DNA from: Candidatus Puniceispirillum sp.
GTDB lineage: Bacteria; Pseudomonadota; Alphaproteobacteria; Puniceispirillales; Puniceispirillaceae
Assembly: GCA_016778895.1 (NCBI GenBank)
Contig: JADHOR010000008.1
Span: 1 to 64,000, forward strand
Length of the DNA stretch: 64,000 nt
Direction: 5' to 3'
Shown here: in pieces, positions 1 to 11,519 of the stretch
How the letters are laid out: each line of letters begins with the position of its first letter
How positions within the stretch are numbered: the first letter of the stretch is position 1
Program-made: the position numbers and the translations under genes
Notes under the pieces: generated by a model
Database searches by the model: none
Told to the model about the DNA's origin: nothing
The model's input: only the letters and a program-made list of their open reading frames with translations

Positions 1-1
1 C

Positions 2-1618
2 CCTGAGATCAAGCTGCCAATCCATATCGCTAATTTTGTGTTGATGGATTACGGCACCGGCGCCATTTTTGGCTGTCCGGCGCATGATCAGCGCGACCTT
101 GACTTTGCCAATGCCTATGGGCTGAAGATACTGCCTGTGATTCTGCCTGATGGTGCAGATGCCGCTACTTTCAGCGTCAGTGATACCGCCTATACCGGCC
201 CTGGTAGGCTGTTTAATTCCGGCGCATGGGACGGACTTGATGTTGAGGCAGGCAGGGTTGCGGCGATTGCTGCAATTACCGCGGCAAATGCTGGATCTGG
301 CGAGACAACTTACCGGCTTCGTGATTGGGGCGTATCACGTCAGCGTTACTGGGGTTGCCCGATCCCGATCATTCATTGCGACGATTGCGGGCCGGTGCCG
401 GTGCCAGAAAAAGACTTGCCCGTTAGCCTTCCCAAGGATGTTGATTTTGCCGGAAGTGGCAACCCGCTCAGCCGTCACCCAAGCTGGAAACATACCAGCT
501 GTCCAAAATGTGGCAAGGCGGCCGAGCGCGAACAGGATACTTTTGATACGTTTTTTGAGAGCTCTTGGTATTTCTTGCGCTATACCGATCCAGCATCAGA
601 TGACGGTGTTAATGCTGAAGCGGCGGCATATTGGCTGCCAGTTGATCAATATATTGGCGGGGTAGAGCACGCGGTTTTGCATTTGCTTTATTCACGCTTT
701 TTCACCCGGGCACTATCCAAGGTAGGTTATCTTGATCTTGGTGAGCCGTTTGCCGGCTTGATGACACAAGGCATGGTCTGCCACCAGACATTTCAGGACA
801 AATCAGGTAAATGGCTGTTTCCAACCGATGTGGTCAAAAAGGGTGATGCGTGGGTACAAGCCGCCGATGATAGTGAAGTGGCTGCCGGCCGCATTGAAAA
901 GATGAGTAAATCAAAGCGCAATGTTGTTGACCCTGAGCTGATTATCCAGAATTACGGCGCTGATACGGCGCGATTATTCATGCTGTCGGACTCGCCACCC
1001 GAGCGCGATATGGAATGGACTGAGTCCGGCGTTGAAGGCGCGTCACGATTTTTAAAGCGGGTCTGGCGCATGGCACAAGACCCAGAGCTTGCCCCCCTCG
1101 GCACCGCGCCATTGACCGATAGTGAAGGTAGCGCCCTCGCACTTATCCGTATGGCACATAAATCTATTATTGACCTGTCTGCCGATATTGAAAATTTCCG
1201 CTTTAACCGAGCCGTTGCCCAGCTGCATATGCTCGCCAACGCAATCGCCGATGTAAAAGCCGGTGACAGGGGTGCCAGCGAGGCAAAGCGGTTCGGAATT
1301 GAGACACTGACCCAGCTATTGGCGCCTTTATCACCTCATATTGCCGAGGAGATTTGGCAATCCCTCGGCCATAAGGGTTTGCTTGCTAACTCCAAATGGC
1401 CGCAAGCCGATGCCAGCCTTGCTGTCGATGATGAGATTGAAATTGGCATTCAGGTAAATGGCAAGCTTCGTGATACCATTATGCTGCCACGCGACTGCGA
1501 AGCCGGCGATGCCGAGGCGCGTGCGCTGGCGTCACCGGCGATTATCCGCTATCTTGATGGAAAGTCTCCGAGGAAAGTGATTGTTGTTAAAAACCGAATT
1601 ATCAATGTGGTTATCTAA
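2..1618 (+). CDS. leuS: Leucyl-tRNA synthetase, 5'-truncated by window edge
   Basis: Frame is open from nt 2 ([32 protein letters not shown]); KMSKSKRN class I synthetase motif present. Confidence 0.97.
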   Translation, partial: PEIKLPIHIANFVLMDYGTGAIFGCPAHDQRDLDFANAYGLKILPVILPDGADAATFSVSDTAYTGPGRLFNSGAWDGLDVEAGRVAAIAAITAANAGSGETTYRLRDWGVSRQRYWGCPIPIIHCDDCGPVPVPEKDLPVSLPKDVDFAGSGNPLSRHPSWKHTSCPKCGKAAEREQDTFDTFFESSWYFLRYTDPASDDGVNAEAAAYWLPVDQYIGGVEHAVLHLLYSRFFTRALSKVGYLDLGEPFAGLMTQGMVCHQTFQDKSGKWLFPTDVVKKGDAWVQAADDSEVAAGRIEKMSKSKRNVVDPELIIQNYGADTARLFMLSDSPPERDMEWTESGVEGASRFLKRVWRMAQDPELAPLGTAPLTDSEGSALALIRMAHKSIIDLSADIENFRFNRAVAQLHMLANAIADVKAGDRGASEAKRFGIETLTQLLAPLSPHIAEEIWQSLGHKGLLANSKWPQADASLAVDDEIEIGIQVNGKLRDTIMLPRDCEAGDAEARALASPAIIRYLDGKSPRKVIVVKNRIINVVI

Positions 1619-1631
1619 CCGCACCGGCGGT

Positions 1632-2135
1632 ATGACCAATCTGCGGGCTTTTCGGCTTGTTTCTAGCTTGCTCTGCGGGTTGCTTCTTGCCGGATGTAGC
1701 AACCTGTCGGTGCGCCAGCTCGGTGACGGTAATCAGGAAAACCTGCGGCAAATCGCTGTTGCGGCAACTGACGGGCGCGAAGGCCAGCTTTATCGCCGCG
1801 AGTTGCAGAAATTACTGTATATTGGCGGACAACTGCCTGAAAACTATGAATTAACCTCATCAATTTCGGTTAGCGCTTCAAGCACATTATCGGTTCAAGG
1901 CGCCACCTCAACATTAGAGAAAATGAGCATGACAACTAGCTTTGAGTTGAGCAGCCTGACCAATGGCAAAATAATTCTTGCCGATAACATTACCGCAGAT
2001 GCAACTCTTGGCACGGTGACATCGCTTTATGGACAGGATAAATCTGAAATTCATGCACGGGAACGCCTCGCTATTCTATTGGCAAAGCGTGTTTTCCGCC
2101 GGTTACAGCTTTACTTTCTAGACCAGAGCCAATAG
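1632..2135 (+). CDS. lptE: LPS-assembly lipoprotein LptE-like
   Basis: Lipobox LLLAGCSN after the internal Met at 1632; lies between leuS and holA as is typical. Confidence 0.8.
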   Translation: MTNLRAFRLVSSLLCGLLLAGCSNLSVRQLGDGNQENLRQIAVAATDGREGQLYRRELQKLLYIGGQLPENYELTSSISVSASSTLSVQGATSTLEKMSMTTSFELSSLTNGKIILADNITADATLGTVTSLYGQDKSEIHARERLAILLAKRVFRRLQLYFLDQSQ

Positions 2136-2151
2136 CAGGCGACGCCCTAAA

Positions 2152-3171
2152 ATGAAGGTTGCGCCCCGTCAAATTTCCAGCTTTTTAACAAAACCACCTG
2201 CCGAAATTAATGCCGTTCTGTTTCACGGTAATGATTTAGGCTTGATTAGCGTGCGCGCTAGACAATTTGCCACCCTATTTAGTGATAATTTGGACGATGT
2301 CTTTTCGGTAACGCGACTAAGCGGCGATATGTTATCCGACGAGGTGGGGTTAATTGCTGATTCGGCTGCCGCCATCCCCGCTTTTGGTGATCGCCGGCTT
2401 GTTCTCGTTAAAGGCCGCGGTACCGAATTGCTCGAGGCCGCTAAACTGGCACTGGCAAAGCCGTTACCCGATACCATGATCATTATCGAAGCAAGCGACA
2501 CAACAACAAAACATGCGATTGTTAAATTATTCGAAACCAGCAAAACCGCTGCATCAATTGGCTGCTATGCCGATAGTGTCGGCGATATTCGCGCGTTAAC
2601 AACCCAAATTTTTGCCACAGATAAGGTCACCGCAAGCCCTGATGCGTTTGACATCATCGCCGAGCGCTTGGGTAATGACCACGCTTCATCACGCAGTGAA
2701 ATTGAAAAGCTGGCGTTAATGGCAGGGCCAGGCGGCAGGCTTGAGGCTGAAGATGTTCGGGTTGCGCTTGGCGATAACGCGCTTCTTGCCATCGACGATA
2801 TTGCCGATGCGCTGGCCAGTGGCGCAGTGGCCCGGTTGCAACAGGCACTGCAAAAAGCTTGGTATGAAGATGTCAATGCGGTAATGATCATTCGCGGTTG
2901 CCAGACCTATTTCCGGCAATTAAGTCTAGCCAGCCATGCGATGGCAAATGGTCAGTCAGCGCAAAACGCCGTACGTAGTTTGCGCCCGCCGCCGCATTTC
3001 AAATTACAAGACCGGTTGCAGGCGCATCTTCGGCGCTGGCGTCCTCATCTGGCAATGGAGATGGTCAACCGGTTACAAGATATTGAATTACAATTGAAAT
3101 CTGGCGGTATTGACGATCGACTCTGTACCGCGCAAAGCCTTTTAGGGATTTGCCTTCGCGCGCCGCGCTAG
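2152..3171 (+). CDS. holA: DNA polymerase III delta subunit
   Basis: 339-aa ORF with HolA-like sequence (NAVLFHGNDLGLISVRA, VLVKGRGTE); follows lptE. Confidence 0.9.
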   Translation: MKVAPRQISSFLTKPPAEINAVLFHGNDLGLISVRARQFATLFSDNLDDVFSVTRLSGDMLSDEVGLIADSAAAIPAFGDRRLVLVKGRGTELLEAAKLALAKPLPDTMIIIEASDTTTKHAIVKLFETSKTAASIGCYADSVGDIRALTTQIFATDKVTASPDAFDIIAERLGNDHASSRSEIEKLALMAGPGGRLEAEDVRVALGDNALLAIDDIADALASGAVARLQQALQKAWYEDVNAVMIIRGCQTYFRQLSLASHAMANGQSAQNAVRSLRPPPHFKLQDRLQAHLRRWRPHLAMEMVNRLQDIELQLKSGGIDDRLCTAQSLLGICLRAPR

Positions 3172-4109
3172 TAAATATCCAGCTTTGCCAGCAAGCTAGT
3201 CATCTGCTCAAGCGACTGGCAATCAATCATCACCTTGCCGCGCTCTCTGGCTTTATCCCAGTCAATTTGAAATGCCAGACCCAGTTTCTCGGCTGCTTGG
3301 CGTTCCAATGCTCTTATATCCGCTGATTTCTCCGGCTTGGACGGTTTTTTGCCAGCCTTGACCCGCCCTTGTTTGACAAGCATTTCGGCCTGGCGTGCCG
3401 ACAGGCCTTTTGCAACAATCACGTTGGCAAGCGTATCCGCATTAGCGTGACCAATGAGCGGTCGCGCCTGTCCCATAGTGATTTTACGGTCCAAAAGCAA
3501 AGTCTGAACCGACGGCGGTAGCAGTAAAAGCCGTAAAAGATTTGCAATGTGGCTTCTAGATTTACCAATAATTTCAGATAATTGTTCTTGTGTATACCGG
3601 TTGGTTTCAAGCAGTTTCTGGTAGCCTTCTGCTTCTTCAATGACACTAAGATCGCTTCGCTGAATATTTTCAATCAGCGCGATTTCATAACATTCAGCCT
3701 CGGTCAGGTCGCGGATGATCGCCGGAATTTGGTGAATTTTCGTCAATTGCGCCGCACGCCAGCGCCGCTCACCAGCAACAAGCTGATAACGGCTTGATTT
3801 TTCCGGATTTGGACGCAACAGAATTGGCTGAACGATCCCTTTTTGCCGAATCGACGCCGCTAAATCATTCAAACCGTCCTTGTCAAAACGCCGGCGTGGC
3901 TGCCATGGGCCAACATTAATCCATTCAATCGGAATTTCCTGCAATCCTGCTGATAATAGGGTCGGCGCTGCCGCTGTTGACGCATTGCCATCAATAGCCG
4001 TTACCGCGGCAATGCCCCGATCACCTAATAGTGACGACAGACCGCGCCCAAGTCCACGATTTGCGGCTTTCTTCGGCGATCCAGTGCCTGACGAGGTTTT
4101 TGCTGGCAT
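3168..4109 (-). CDS. parB: Chromosome partitioning protein ParB
   Basis: GLGRGLSSLLGD N-terminus; PWQPRRRF, GERRWRAAQ and IENIQRSDLS motifs; adjacent to parA. Confidence 0.97.
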   Translation of the reverse strand: MPAKTSSGTGSPKKAANRGLGRGLSSLLGDRGIAAVTAIDGNASTAAAPTLLSAGLQEIPIEWINVGPWQPRRRFDKDGLNDLAASIRQKGIVQPILLRPNPEKSSRYQLVAGERRWRAAQLTKIHQIPAIIRDLTEAECYEIALIENIQRSDLSVIEEAEGYQKLLETNRYTQEQLSEIIGKSRSHIANLLRLLLLPPSVQTLLLDRKITMGQARPLIGHANADTLANVIVAKGLSARQAEMLVKQGRVKAGKKPSKPEKSADIRALERQAAEKLGLAFQIDWDKARERGKVMIDCQSLEQMTSLLAKLDIY

Positions 4110-4891
4110 TAGGCGGCTTCCTTTTCCTGATTTAATAGCTCAGCAGCAAGCGCAATATAGGCCTGTGAGCCGGTACAGTTTAAATCATACATCAATACTG
4201 GCTGGCCAAAAGATGGCGCCTCTGAAACACGAACATTCCTAGGAATTACAGTATGATAGACAAGATTTCCTAGATGTGTTCTAACGTCATTTGCAACCTG
4301 TTCAGACAAACGATTACGACCATCATACATCGTCAGAACAATACCCTGCATAGCAAGGCTCCGGTTCAATTCAGCTTGTACCATCCCAATAGTGCGCATC
4401 AATTGTGACAGGCCTTCGAGTGCATAGAATTCACATTGAAGCGGTACTAGAACCCGATCAGCTGCACATAGCGCATTTACCGTCAACAAGCCTAGCGACG
4501 GAGGACAGTCAATAATCACATAATCATACGCCGATTTAGCCGGCTTTAGCGCATCTGCAAGGCGGAATTCACGCCGATCAATCTCGGCAAGCTCAATTTC
4601 CGCCGCGGAAAGGTCGACAATGGCGGGGATTATATCTAATCCGGGAACATTGCTTGTTTTTATCGCCGCCCTTGCCTTCACTTCGCCAGTAATAAGCCGA
4701 TAGCTATTGAACGCACGCTCCGGCTCATCAATGCCCAAACCGGTACTAGCATTGCCTTGAGGGTCAAAATCGACCAATAAGACACGGCGCCCGCATGCCG
4801 CCAATGCCGTTGCCAAATTGACCGAAGTGGTCGTCTTCCCAACACCACCTTTTTGGTTGGCAATCGCAATAATTCGGGATTTTAAAGTCAT
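4109..4891 (-). CDS. parA: Chromosome partitioning ATPase ParA
   Basis: IAIANQKGGVGKTTTSVNLA deviant Walker A; VDFDPQGNASTGLG. Confidence 0.97.
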   Translation of the reverse strand: MTLKSRIIAIANQKGGVGKTTTSVNLATALAACGRRVLLVDFDPQGNASTGLGIDEPERAFNSYRLITGEVKARAAIKTSNVPGLDIIPAIVDLSAAEIELAEIDRREFRLADALKPAKSAYDYVIIDCPPSLGLLTVNALCAADRVLVPLQCEFYALEGLSQLMRTIGMVQAELNRSLAMQGIVLTMYDGRNRLSEQVANDVRTHLGNLVYHTVIPRNVRVSEAPSFGQPVLMYDLNCTGSQAYIALAAELLNQEKEAA

Positions 4892-4948
4892 ATCAGCAAA
4901 CCTTGCCCGTTTGGGTCTGGTAAGATTGCGATAATCACAAAACGTGAT

Positions 4949-5548
4949 TTAGCGCATATTTTTTAATTCTAAGACAACGCCAGTCGGCCCGGACAGGCTT
5001 GAATGAGTTATCGATCTCATAGTGGAATAAGTTTGTAAGTTGGTCAATTCATCTTCCACAGCGGCGCCTTTCAAAAACAGGCAGACAATTTCGGGACTAA
5101 GTTGATTTTCAATGAGTTTCAATAGTTTAGGAACAGGTGCCAAGGCTCGCGCGGTAATAACATCAGGGAACAGCCGGGGTAGGGTTTCAATCCGCTGATT
5201 ATGAACCTTAGCGGGCAGGCCCAGTTCGCGGATCACAGTCGACAAAAATACCGCCTTGCGCTGATCTGATTCGACAAGATCAACCGTAACGCCCCCCATA
5301 ATTGCCAGAACGAGACCGGGAAATCCGGCGCCGCTGCCAACATCCATGACACGTGTGGTCTGCGGTGGATAAAGCGCGGCTAGCTGCCCCGAATCCAAAA
5401 TATGGCGCTGCCAAGCCTCGGCGAGGGTGCTGTTTGCCACAAGATTGATCCGGCGTTGCCATTTTTCCAGCAATTGCAGATAGGCCTGGAATTTATCAAT
5501 TGTTTCACGTGAAACATCCAGCAATCTGGCAATGTCTTCCGGCGTCAC
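4949..5548 (-). CDS. rsmG: 16S rRNA (guanine527-N7)-methyltransferase RsmG (GidB)
   Basis: [11 protein letters not shown]-terminal region; [17 protein letters not shown] motif; between parA and mnmG. Confidence 0.95.
   Translation of the reverse strand: MTPEDIARLLDVSRETIDKFQAYLQLLEKWQRRINLVANSTLAEAWQRHILDSGQLAALYPPQTTRVMDVGSGAGFPGLVLAIMGGVTVDLVESDQRKAVFLSTVIRELGLPAKVHNQRIETLPRLFPDVITARALAPVPKLLKLIENQLSPEIVCLFLKGAAVEDELTNLQTYSTMRSITHSSLSGPTGVVLELKNMR
5501..5516. promoter_or_regulatory. parS centromere-like site (perfect 16-bp palindrome)
   Basis: TGTTTCACGTGAAACA, exact match to consensus parS, inside the rsmG coding region. Confidence 0.95.
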
Positions 5549-7458
5549 GATACGGCTCTGCCGGCGGGTTTTTTCTGCTCACGTTTACTATCGTCACGTT
5601 TGATATGGCGCAACAGCGCCACAACCGCAGCCGGTGTGAGGCCCGGAAGGCGATTCGCATGACCAATGGTTTCCGGCTGAAACCGCCGCAGGATATCTTT
5701 TGACTCGGCCGACAGCCCACCAACTGCGGCAAAGTCAATCTGTGCCGGTATGCTTACCGCTTCATCACGGCGCAACGCATCAATATCGGCCTGCTGGCGT
5801 CCAACATACCCAGCATAACGGTAATCCGCCTCCAGCTGACTATGTAACGAAGGTGAAATCGCCAGCAGATCTGGCCAAACAGGCAAAAGATCGGCAATCG
5901 TAACGCCTTCCAGCGTTAATAAATCAGCCGGACTACGCGTGGCGCCATCACGCGGCGCCGGCAATCCTGCCGCGGAGACAATCTTGGCAGGTTGTGGGTC
6001 AGTTTCAAGCAGAGTGCGCGCAATCGCCAGTGACGCTGCTTTTTCCTGCCATGCTTTTTGGCGGACGCCGCCAACACAGCCAATCGCAAGACCACGATCA
6101 GTCAAGCGCTGATCCGCATTATCGGCACGGAGTAACAGCCGATATTCCGCCCGCGAGGTAAACATACGATACGGTTCGGGGGCACCTTTGGTGATAAGAT
6201 CATCAACCATTACGCCGATATATGCATCTGCACGATCCAGCACAAAAGGCGCGTAATCTGGGCCATTTGACACCCGCAACGCGGCATTAATCCCGGCAAT
6301 AAGCCCCTGCGCCGCAGCCTCTTCATAACCGGTTGTCCCATTTATCTGGCCAGCGAGGTAGAGCCCAGGCAACGCTTTTAACGCCAATGACCGGCGCAAC
6401 GCGCGCGGATCAACAAAATCATATTCAATTGCATAGCCAAATTGCAAGATTTTCGCCGATTCGAGCCCGGGGATCGTTGCAATCATCGCTGCCTGTACAT
6501 CCCGTGGCAGGCTTGTCGAAATGCCGTTTGGATAGACTGTTGGATCATCAAGCCCTTCTGGTTCAAGGAAAATCTGATGTGAGCTTTTATCAGCAAAGCG
6601 GTTCACCTTATCTTCGATGGACGGGCAGTAGCGCGGGCCGGTTCCTAAAATCGCGCCACTATAAACCGCGGATAAATGCATTGATTGGGCTATGATCTGG
6701 TGAGTTTTGGCAGTCGTACGGGTAATACCACAGCTGATTTGCGGCACGGTAATCCTTTCAGTCAGAGTCGAAAACGGGATTGGCGGGTTATCAGCTAGCT
6801 GCATGTCAAGGCTCGCCCAGTCAATGCTGTTACCATCCAGACGCGCCGGCGTGCCAGTTTTCAGTCGTCCAAGTGGCAGTTCAAGTGCCGCCAGCCGCGC
6901 CGCAAGCTGATTTGATGGCGCCTCACCAACACGGCCAGCCGGCGTCCGCTCATCACCAAGATGGATTAATCCACCCAAGAATGTGCCCGTCGTCAGCACT
7001 ACAGCACCACAATGGAACTCGCTGCCATCCTCGGTTACAATTCCGGTGACATGGCGCCCATAAGCGCTTGTTTCGACTCTCAGATCGCCAACCGCCGCCT
7101 CGATAATATGGATATTGGGAGTTTCCGCTAACAGCGCCTGAACCGCCATGCGGTAAAGCTTGCGGTCAGCCTGCGCCCTTGGGCCATGAACCGCCGGCCC
7201 ACGTGATTTGTTCAACATTCTGAATTGAATGCCAGCACGGTCAATAGCGCGGCCCATAATCCCGTCTAGCGCATCAATTTCGCGGACAAGATGACCTTTG
7301 CCAAGCCCACCGATCGCCGGATTACAAGACATCTCGCCAATACGGTCGGCGCGCATCGTTATCAGTGCGACAGTTGCGCCCATCCGTGCTGCTGCTGCTG
7401 CTGCCTCACAGCCAGCATGGCCACCGCCAACAACAATGACATCAAATTCGTTCTTCAT
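5545..7458 (-). CDS. mnmG: tRNA uridine-5-carboxymethylaminomethyl modification enzyme MnmG (GidA)
   Basis: [45 protein letters not shown]. Confidence 0.97.
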   Translation of the reverse strand: MKNEFDVIVVGGGHAGCEAAAAAARMGATVALITMRADRIGEMSCNPAIGGLGKGHLVREIDALDGIMGRAIDRAGIQFRMLNKSRGPAVHGPRAQADRKLYRMAVQALLAETPNIHIIEAAVGDLRVETSAYGRHVTGIVTEDGSEFHCGAVVLTTGTFLGGLIHLGDERTPAGRVGEAPSNQLAARLAALELPLGRLKTGTPARLDGNSIDWASLDMQLADNPPIPFSTLTERITVPQISCGITRTTAKTHQIIAQSMHLSAVYSGAILGTGPRYCPSIEDKVNRFADKSSHQIFLEPEGLDDPTVYPNGISTSLPRDVQAAMIATIPGLESAKILQFGYAIEYDFVDPRALRRSLALKALPGLYLAGQINGTTGYEEAAAQGLIAGINAALRVSNGPDYAPFVLDRADAYIGVMVDDLITKGAPEPYRMFTSRAEYRLLLRADNADQRLTDRGLAIGCVGGVRQKAWQEKAASLAIARTLLETDPQPAKIVSAAGLPAPRDGATRSPADLLTLEGVTIADLLPVWPDLLAISPSLHSQLEADYRYAGYVGRQQADIDALRRDEAVSIPAQIDFAAVGGLSAESKDILRRFQPETIGHANRLPGLTPAAVVALLRHIKRDDSKREQKKPAGRAVS

Positions 7459-7515
7459 GCTATGTCTATTCTTACCAGTAATCTTTTTAACCAGGCTGTT
7501 ATGCCGTGTTTTGGC

Positions 7516-8862
7516 CTATTTTCCAATACAAAAGGCTGAAAAGATGCTGCCTAGCAATTCTTCAACATCAATTTCGCCCGTAATCCGGCCAAGCGCGGTG
7601 GTGGCAAGGCGAAAATCCTCCGCCGCCAATTCTGGTACGCTCTGAAAATCATGTGCCAATGCGCGACCCAGCGCGTCATACGCACCCTGCATAGCAACCC
7701 GGTGCCGCTGGCGGGTGATAATAACGCTGCCCTCTGCATGGTTCAGCGGCACTAGCCGTTCGGCTAGTTTTTCGATCAAAACCCCGATATCGTGTGGTTT
7801 CTTTGCTGACATAACCAGCATCTGATCATCAATTGCCGCCGCGTCACCGGCAACGCCGCAATCTGCCTTGTTCAGAATATATAATTTTGGCCGCTCTGTA
7901 ACGGCATCAATTTTCGCGCGGGTAACCGGCCAGTCAGCCTTACTACCGTCCAGCACTATAATCACCAGATCAGCCAGACCTGCCACTTCCAGCGAACGAC
8001 GAATTCCCTCGGCTTCGATCATACCGCTGGTATCACGCAACCCAGCCGTATCCATGATATTCGCCGGAACGCCGCCCAGATCAAGCCGTATCTGAATAAT
8101 ATCGCGCGTTGTCCCAGCTTCATCCGACACAATGGCCGCAGCACGCCCAGCCAGTCCATTTAAAATTGTCGATTTTCCCCCATTAACTGGCCCAATTAAT
8201 GCCGCAACCACGCCATCCCGCACCACTTCACCGGCACCGCCATCATTCAGATGGTGTCCCAGTGCCGCTTGCAAAGTTTTGGTGCTGTTACGTAAAGATT
8301 TTTCGACTAACGCCGGCAGATCTTCATCGGCAAAATCGATCAATGCTTCTAATTGTGCTGCAATCTGCACCAGTTGACCGCGCCAGTGCATTACCGGCGC
8401 GCGCAGGGCGCCATCAATCTGCGCCCAGGCTTGATGTAGCTGGGCTGGCGTTTCGGCGTCAATGAGATCCGCCAACCCTTCAACCGCTGATAAATCCATC
8501 TTTCCACACATAAAGCCGCGGCGAGTAAATTCGCCCGGGTGCGCCAAACGAAACCCATCATGTGCCCCTAGCCGCGCCATTAACGCATCAATCACTGCCC
8601 GACTGCCATGACAATGTATCTCACAAACGTCCTCGCCCGTGCTGGATCGAGGGCCGCGCATAAATAGTAACAGCGCCTGATCAATTACCTTCCCATCATG
8701 ATATAACCGCGCCACCGAAAACTGCCCAGCGGGCGGGCAGAGGGCACGAAAAAGCGCCGGCGCCGTAGCTGCTTCTGACCCGCTGATACGGATCACAGCA
8801 ATTGCCGAACGTCCGGGCGGTGTCGCGATCGCGAAAATCGTGTCACTTGCAAGATTGCTCAT
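7516..8862 (-). CDS. mnmE: tRNA modification GTPase MnmE (TrmE)
   Basis: MSNLASDTIFAIATPPGRSAIAVIRISG start; GPVNGGKSTILNGLAG G1 motif; C-terminal CIGK. The listed ORF is longer; the start at 8862 is preferred. Confidence 0.95.
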   Translation of the reverse strand: MSNLASDTIFAIATPPGRSAIAVIRISGSEAATAPALFRALCPPAGQFSVARLYHDGKVIDQALLLFMRGPRSSTGEDVCEIHCHGSRAVIDALMARLGAHDGFRLAHPGEFTRRGFMCGKMDLSAVEGLADLIDAETPAQLHQAWAQIDGALRAPVMHWRGQLVQIAAQLEALIDFADEDLPALVEKSLRNSTKTLQAALGHHLNDGGAGEVVRDGVVAALIGPVNGGKSTILNGLAGRAAAIVSDEAGTTRDIIQIRLDLGGVPANIMDTAGLRDTSGMIEAEGIRRSLEVAGLADLVIIVLDGSKADWPVTRAKIDAVTERPKLYILNKADCGVAGDAAAIDDQMLVMSAKKPHDIGVLIEKLAERLVPLNHAEGSVIITRQRHRVAMQGAYDALGRALAHDFQSVPELAAEDFRLATTALGRITGEIDVEELLGSIFSAFCIGK

Positions 8863-8962
8863 AAACTTTTCAATTGATCCCGTCTCTGATAGACTTTTCC
8901 TAGTGTGAAAGGCGGCCGACAACAAGTCTTCTTTTTATGATTTCCATAATTAACTTAACAGC

Positions 8963-9517
8963 GTGGCCCAGAAAGGAGAAATCGTGCCCCAAGTAAACGG
9001 TTCACTCGACCAGTTATTTTCGTCAAAAATCCTGACTAATTTTGGCTGGCTGCGACCCATCAGCAATGGTCACAGCCTCATCCGTCTCGACTGGAATCAA
9101 ACCGGGTGGGATCAACCTTGCCACGCGGACGATGTTTCACGTGAAACAATAGCACAGCTTGTCGCTTTTCTTGCTGGACAGCTTTATCAATTCAACTTGC
9201 CGTTAATGCCTGCCGGAAAATCAGCTACTGGACGTTATTGGCTTGATATGATGGCAAAAATTCCCTATGGAACGGTGATGACCTATGGTGAATTTGCACA
9301 ATTTTCCGGTAAATCTGGTGCCGCCCGTGCTGCCGGATCATCTTGTGCGAGCAACCCGATACCAATCATCTATCCATGCCATCGGGTGGTGCGGGCCGAC
9401 CGCTCTCTGGGTAATTATGGCGGGGGGAGTGATTATAATCCGACACATCGGGATAATGTAGCCCGCAAAGCCGCCTTATTGGCACTCGAAGCCAACAGCA
9501 AAACCGCTGTTGCCTAG
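8963..9517 (+). CDS. Methylated-DNA-[protein]-cysteine S-methyltransferase family
   Basis: IPYGTVMTYGEFAQFSGKSGAARAAGSSCASNPIPIIYPCHRVV contains the PCHRV active-site motif. Confidence 0.85.
   Translation: MAQKGEIVPQVNGSLDQLFSSKILTNFGWLRPISNGHSLIRLDWNQTGWDQPCHADDVSRETIAQLVAFLAGQLYQFNLPLMPAGKSATGRYWLDMMAKIPYGTVMTYGEFAQFSGKSGAARAAGSSCASNPIPIIYPCHRVVRADRSLGNYGGGSDYNPTHRDNVARKAALLALEANSKTAVA
9133..9148. promoter_or_regulatory. parS centromere-like site (perfect 16-bp palindrome)
   Basis: TGTTTCACGTGAAACA, inside the methyltransferase gene. Confidence 0.95.
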
Positions 9518-9540
9518 ACCGTTCTACTTGAACGGTTTTT
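9518..9540 (+). terminator. Rho-independent terminator
   Basis: ACCGTTC-tactt-GAACGGT followed by a T-run, just after the stop codon at 9517. Confidence 0.85.
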
Positions 9541-9674
9541 CCTAGATAACTGTCTATTAGTTTTGAGTTATGCTAAACATTATCAGAAACGGGGCGGCGT
9601 TTTCCGCGAAAATCCGATCGACCGCCGCTATTTGATCACCTATGGACCAGTGCCGCCACCATTATGCGCTAATG

Positions 9675-10934
9675 CTAGCTGTTCATATGATCAAAGAATT
9701 CATCATTACTCTTTGAGTTCTTTAGCTTATCTACGAGGAATTCCATCGCATCAACAGATCCCATCTGCAGTAGGATCCGGCGCAGCACCCACATTTTCGC
9801 TAATGTCCCTTTATCGACCAACAGCTCTTCCTTACGGGTTCCCGACTTAGTGATATCAATTGCCGGGAAGGTACGTTTATCAGAGAGTTTACGATCGAGG
9901 ATCACCTCGCTGTTACCAGTACCCTTGAACTCTTCAAAGATCACTTCATCCATCCGCGAGCCGGTTTCAATCAGCGCTGTCGCAATGATTGTCAATGAAC
10001 CGCCTTCCTCGATATTCCGCGCCGCACCAAAGAACCGCTTTGGTCGCTGTAACGCATTCGCATCCACCCCGCCGGTAAGCACTTTGCCGGATGATGGTAC
10101 GACCGTATTATAGGCACGAGCAAGGCGAGTGATAGAGTCAAGCAAAATCACTACATCACGCTTATGCTCAACAAGGCGTTTAGCTTTTTCAATAACCATT
10201 TCAGTTACTTGTACATGTCGGGAGGCTGGTTCATCAAACGTTGATGAAATGACCTCACCACGAACTGAACGCTGCATATCGGTTACTTCTTCTGGGCGTT
10301 CATCAATCAGTAGAACGATTAGATAAACCTCCGGGTGATTCTCCGAAATCGCATGAGCAATGCTTTGTAACATCATTGTTTTACCGGTACGAGGCGGTGC
10401 CACAATAAGGCCGCGCTGGCCTTTACCCATTGGCGAGATCAGGTCAATAACACGCGGCGTATTGTCTTTTTTATCCGGATTAAATGGTAATTCGAGGGTG
10501 AGTTTTTCCTCAGGATAAAGTGGCGTCAGATTATCGAAATTAATCCGGTGCCGAACAGCTCCAGGCTCTTCAAAATTGATTGTCTCAACCTTTAAGAGAG
10601 CAAAATAGCGCTCCCCATCCTTGGGCGCCCGGATTTCCCCACCGACCGTATCACCGGTGCGAAGACTAAAACGGCGAACCTGGCTTGGTGAGACATAGAT
10701 ATCGTCAGGACCGGGCAGGTAATTGGATTCGGGTGCGCGCAAAAACCCGAAACCGTCGGATAATACCTCAAGAACGCCGCTGCCATAAATTGCCACTTCA
10801 TTGTCAGCGAGCTGCTTCAAAATCGCAAACATCATGTCTTGTTTGCGAAGCGTGCTAGCATTTTCGATTTCTAATTCTTCGGCATATGCCAAAAGATCAG
10901 CTGGAGACTTCGCTTTGAGTTCCTGTAGGTGCAT
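9675..10934 (-). CDS. rho: Transcription termination factor Rho
   Basis: [45 protein letters not shown]; start at internal Met 10934 preferred. Confidence 0.97.
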   Translation of the reverse strand: MHLQELKAKSPADLLAYAEELEIENASTLRKQDMMFAILKQLADNEVAIYGSGVLEVLSDGFGFLRAPESNYLPGPDDIYVSPSQVRRFSLRTGDTVGGEIRAPKDGERYFALLKVETINFEEPGAVRHRINFDNLTPLYPEEKLTLELPFNPDKKDNTPRVIDLISPMGKGQRGLIVAPPRTGKTMMLQSIAHAISENHPEVYLIVLLIDERPEEVTDMQRSVRGEVISSTFDEPASRHVQVTEMVIEKAKRLVEHKRDVVILLDSITRLARAYNTVVPSSGKVLTGGVDANALQRPKRFFGAARNIEEGGSLTIIATALIETGSRMDEVIFEEFKGTGNSEVILDRKLSDKRTFPAIDITKSGTRKEELLVDKGTLAKMWVLRRILLQMGSVDAMEFLVDKLKNSKSNDEFFDHMNS

Positions 10935-11081
10935 AATTTTACTCTGGTGGGGAAAAGCTAGCGAGGACAAGCCACTGGCAGATGACAATATTTATCCACT
11001 CTGCTTGTATTAACCGGAAAAGTCAATCGATCTAATATCTGTGACCCTTGCTGGCAATGGATTACCCGTCTTTTGTCATAC

Positions 11082-11510
11082 TCAAAACGGTTTGGCAACA
11101 GCCATCACAACAATGACAATCATCAATATTGTTGGTACTTCATTCCAGATCCGATAAGCTCTTGATGATAATGGATTTTCATCATTCTCAAGTAAACGCC
11201 GCATTTTCGAAAATTTCCCGTGAACACCAGCCATTAACAGCACGGCCGCCAGCTTTACATGAAACCAGGGTTCACTAAAAAGACTAGGATTTAATGCAAG
11301 CATCCACAGACCAAAGATAAAACTAGCAATCATTGCTGGCGTCATAATCGCTTTTTGCAATCGCCTTTCCATCACTTTGAAAATTTCCCCTTGTACAGAT
11401 CCAGTTTGCGTATCAGCGTGATAGACAAACAGCCGCGGCAGATATAACAAACCAACCATCCATGAAATTACAGAAATGATATGGAAGGATTTGATAATTT
11501 CATAGCCCAT
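11082..11510 (-). CDS. hemJ: Protoporphyrinogen oxidase HemJ-like membrane protein
   Basis: SFHIISVISWMVGLLYLPRLFVYHA; several TM segments; next to hemE. Confidence 0.88.
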   Translation of the reverse strand: MGYEIIKSFHIISVISWMVGLLYLPRLFVYHADTQTGSVQGEIFKVMERRLQKAIMTPAMIASFIFGLWMLALNPSLFSEPWFHVKLAAVLLMAGVHGKFSKMRRLLENDENPLSSRAYRIWNEVPTILMIVIVVMAVAKPF

Positions 11511-11519
11511 TGGTCTGTC

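Noticed and set aside
10992-11000. TTATCCACT DnaA-like 9-mer upstream of rho
   Set aside because: Single isolated near-consensus site; could occur by chance, not reported as a separate finding
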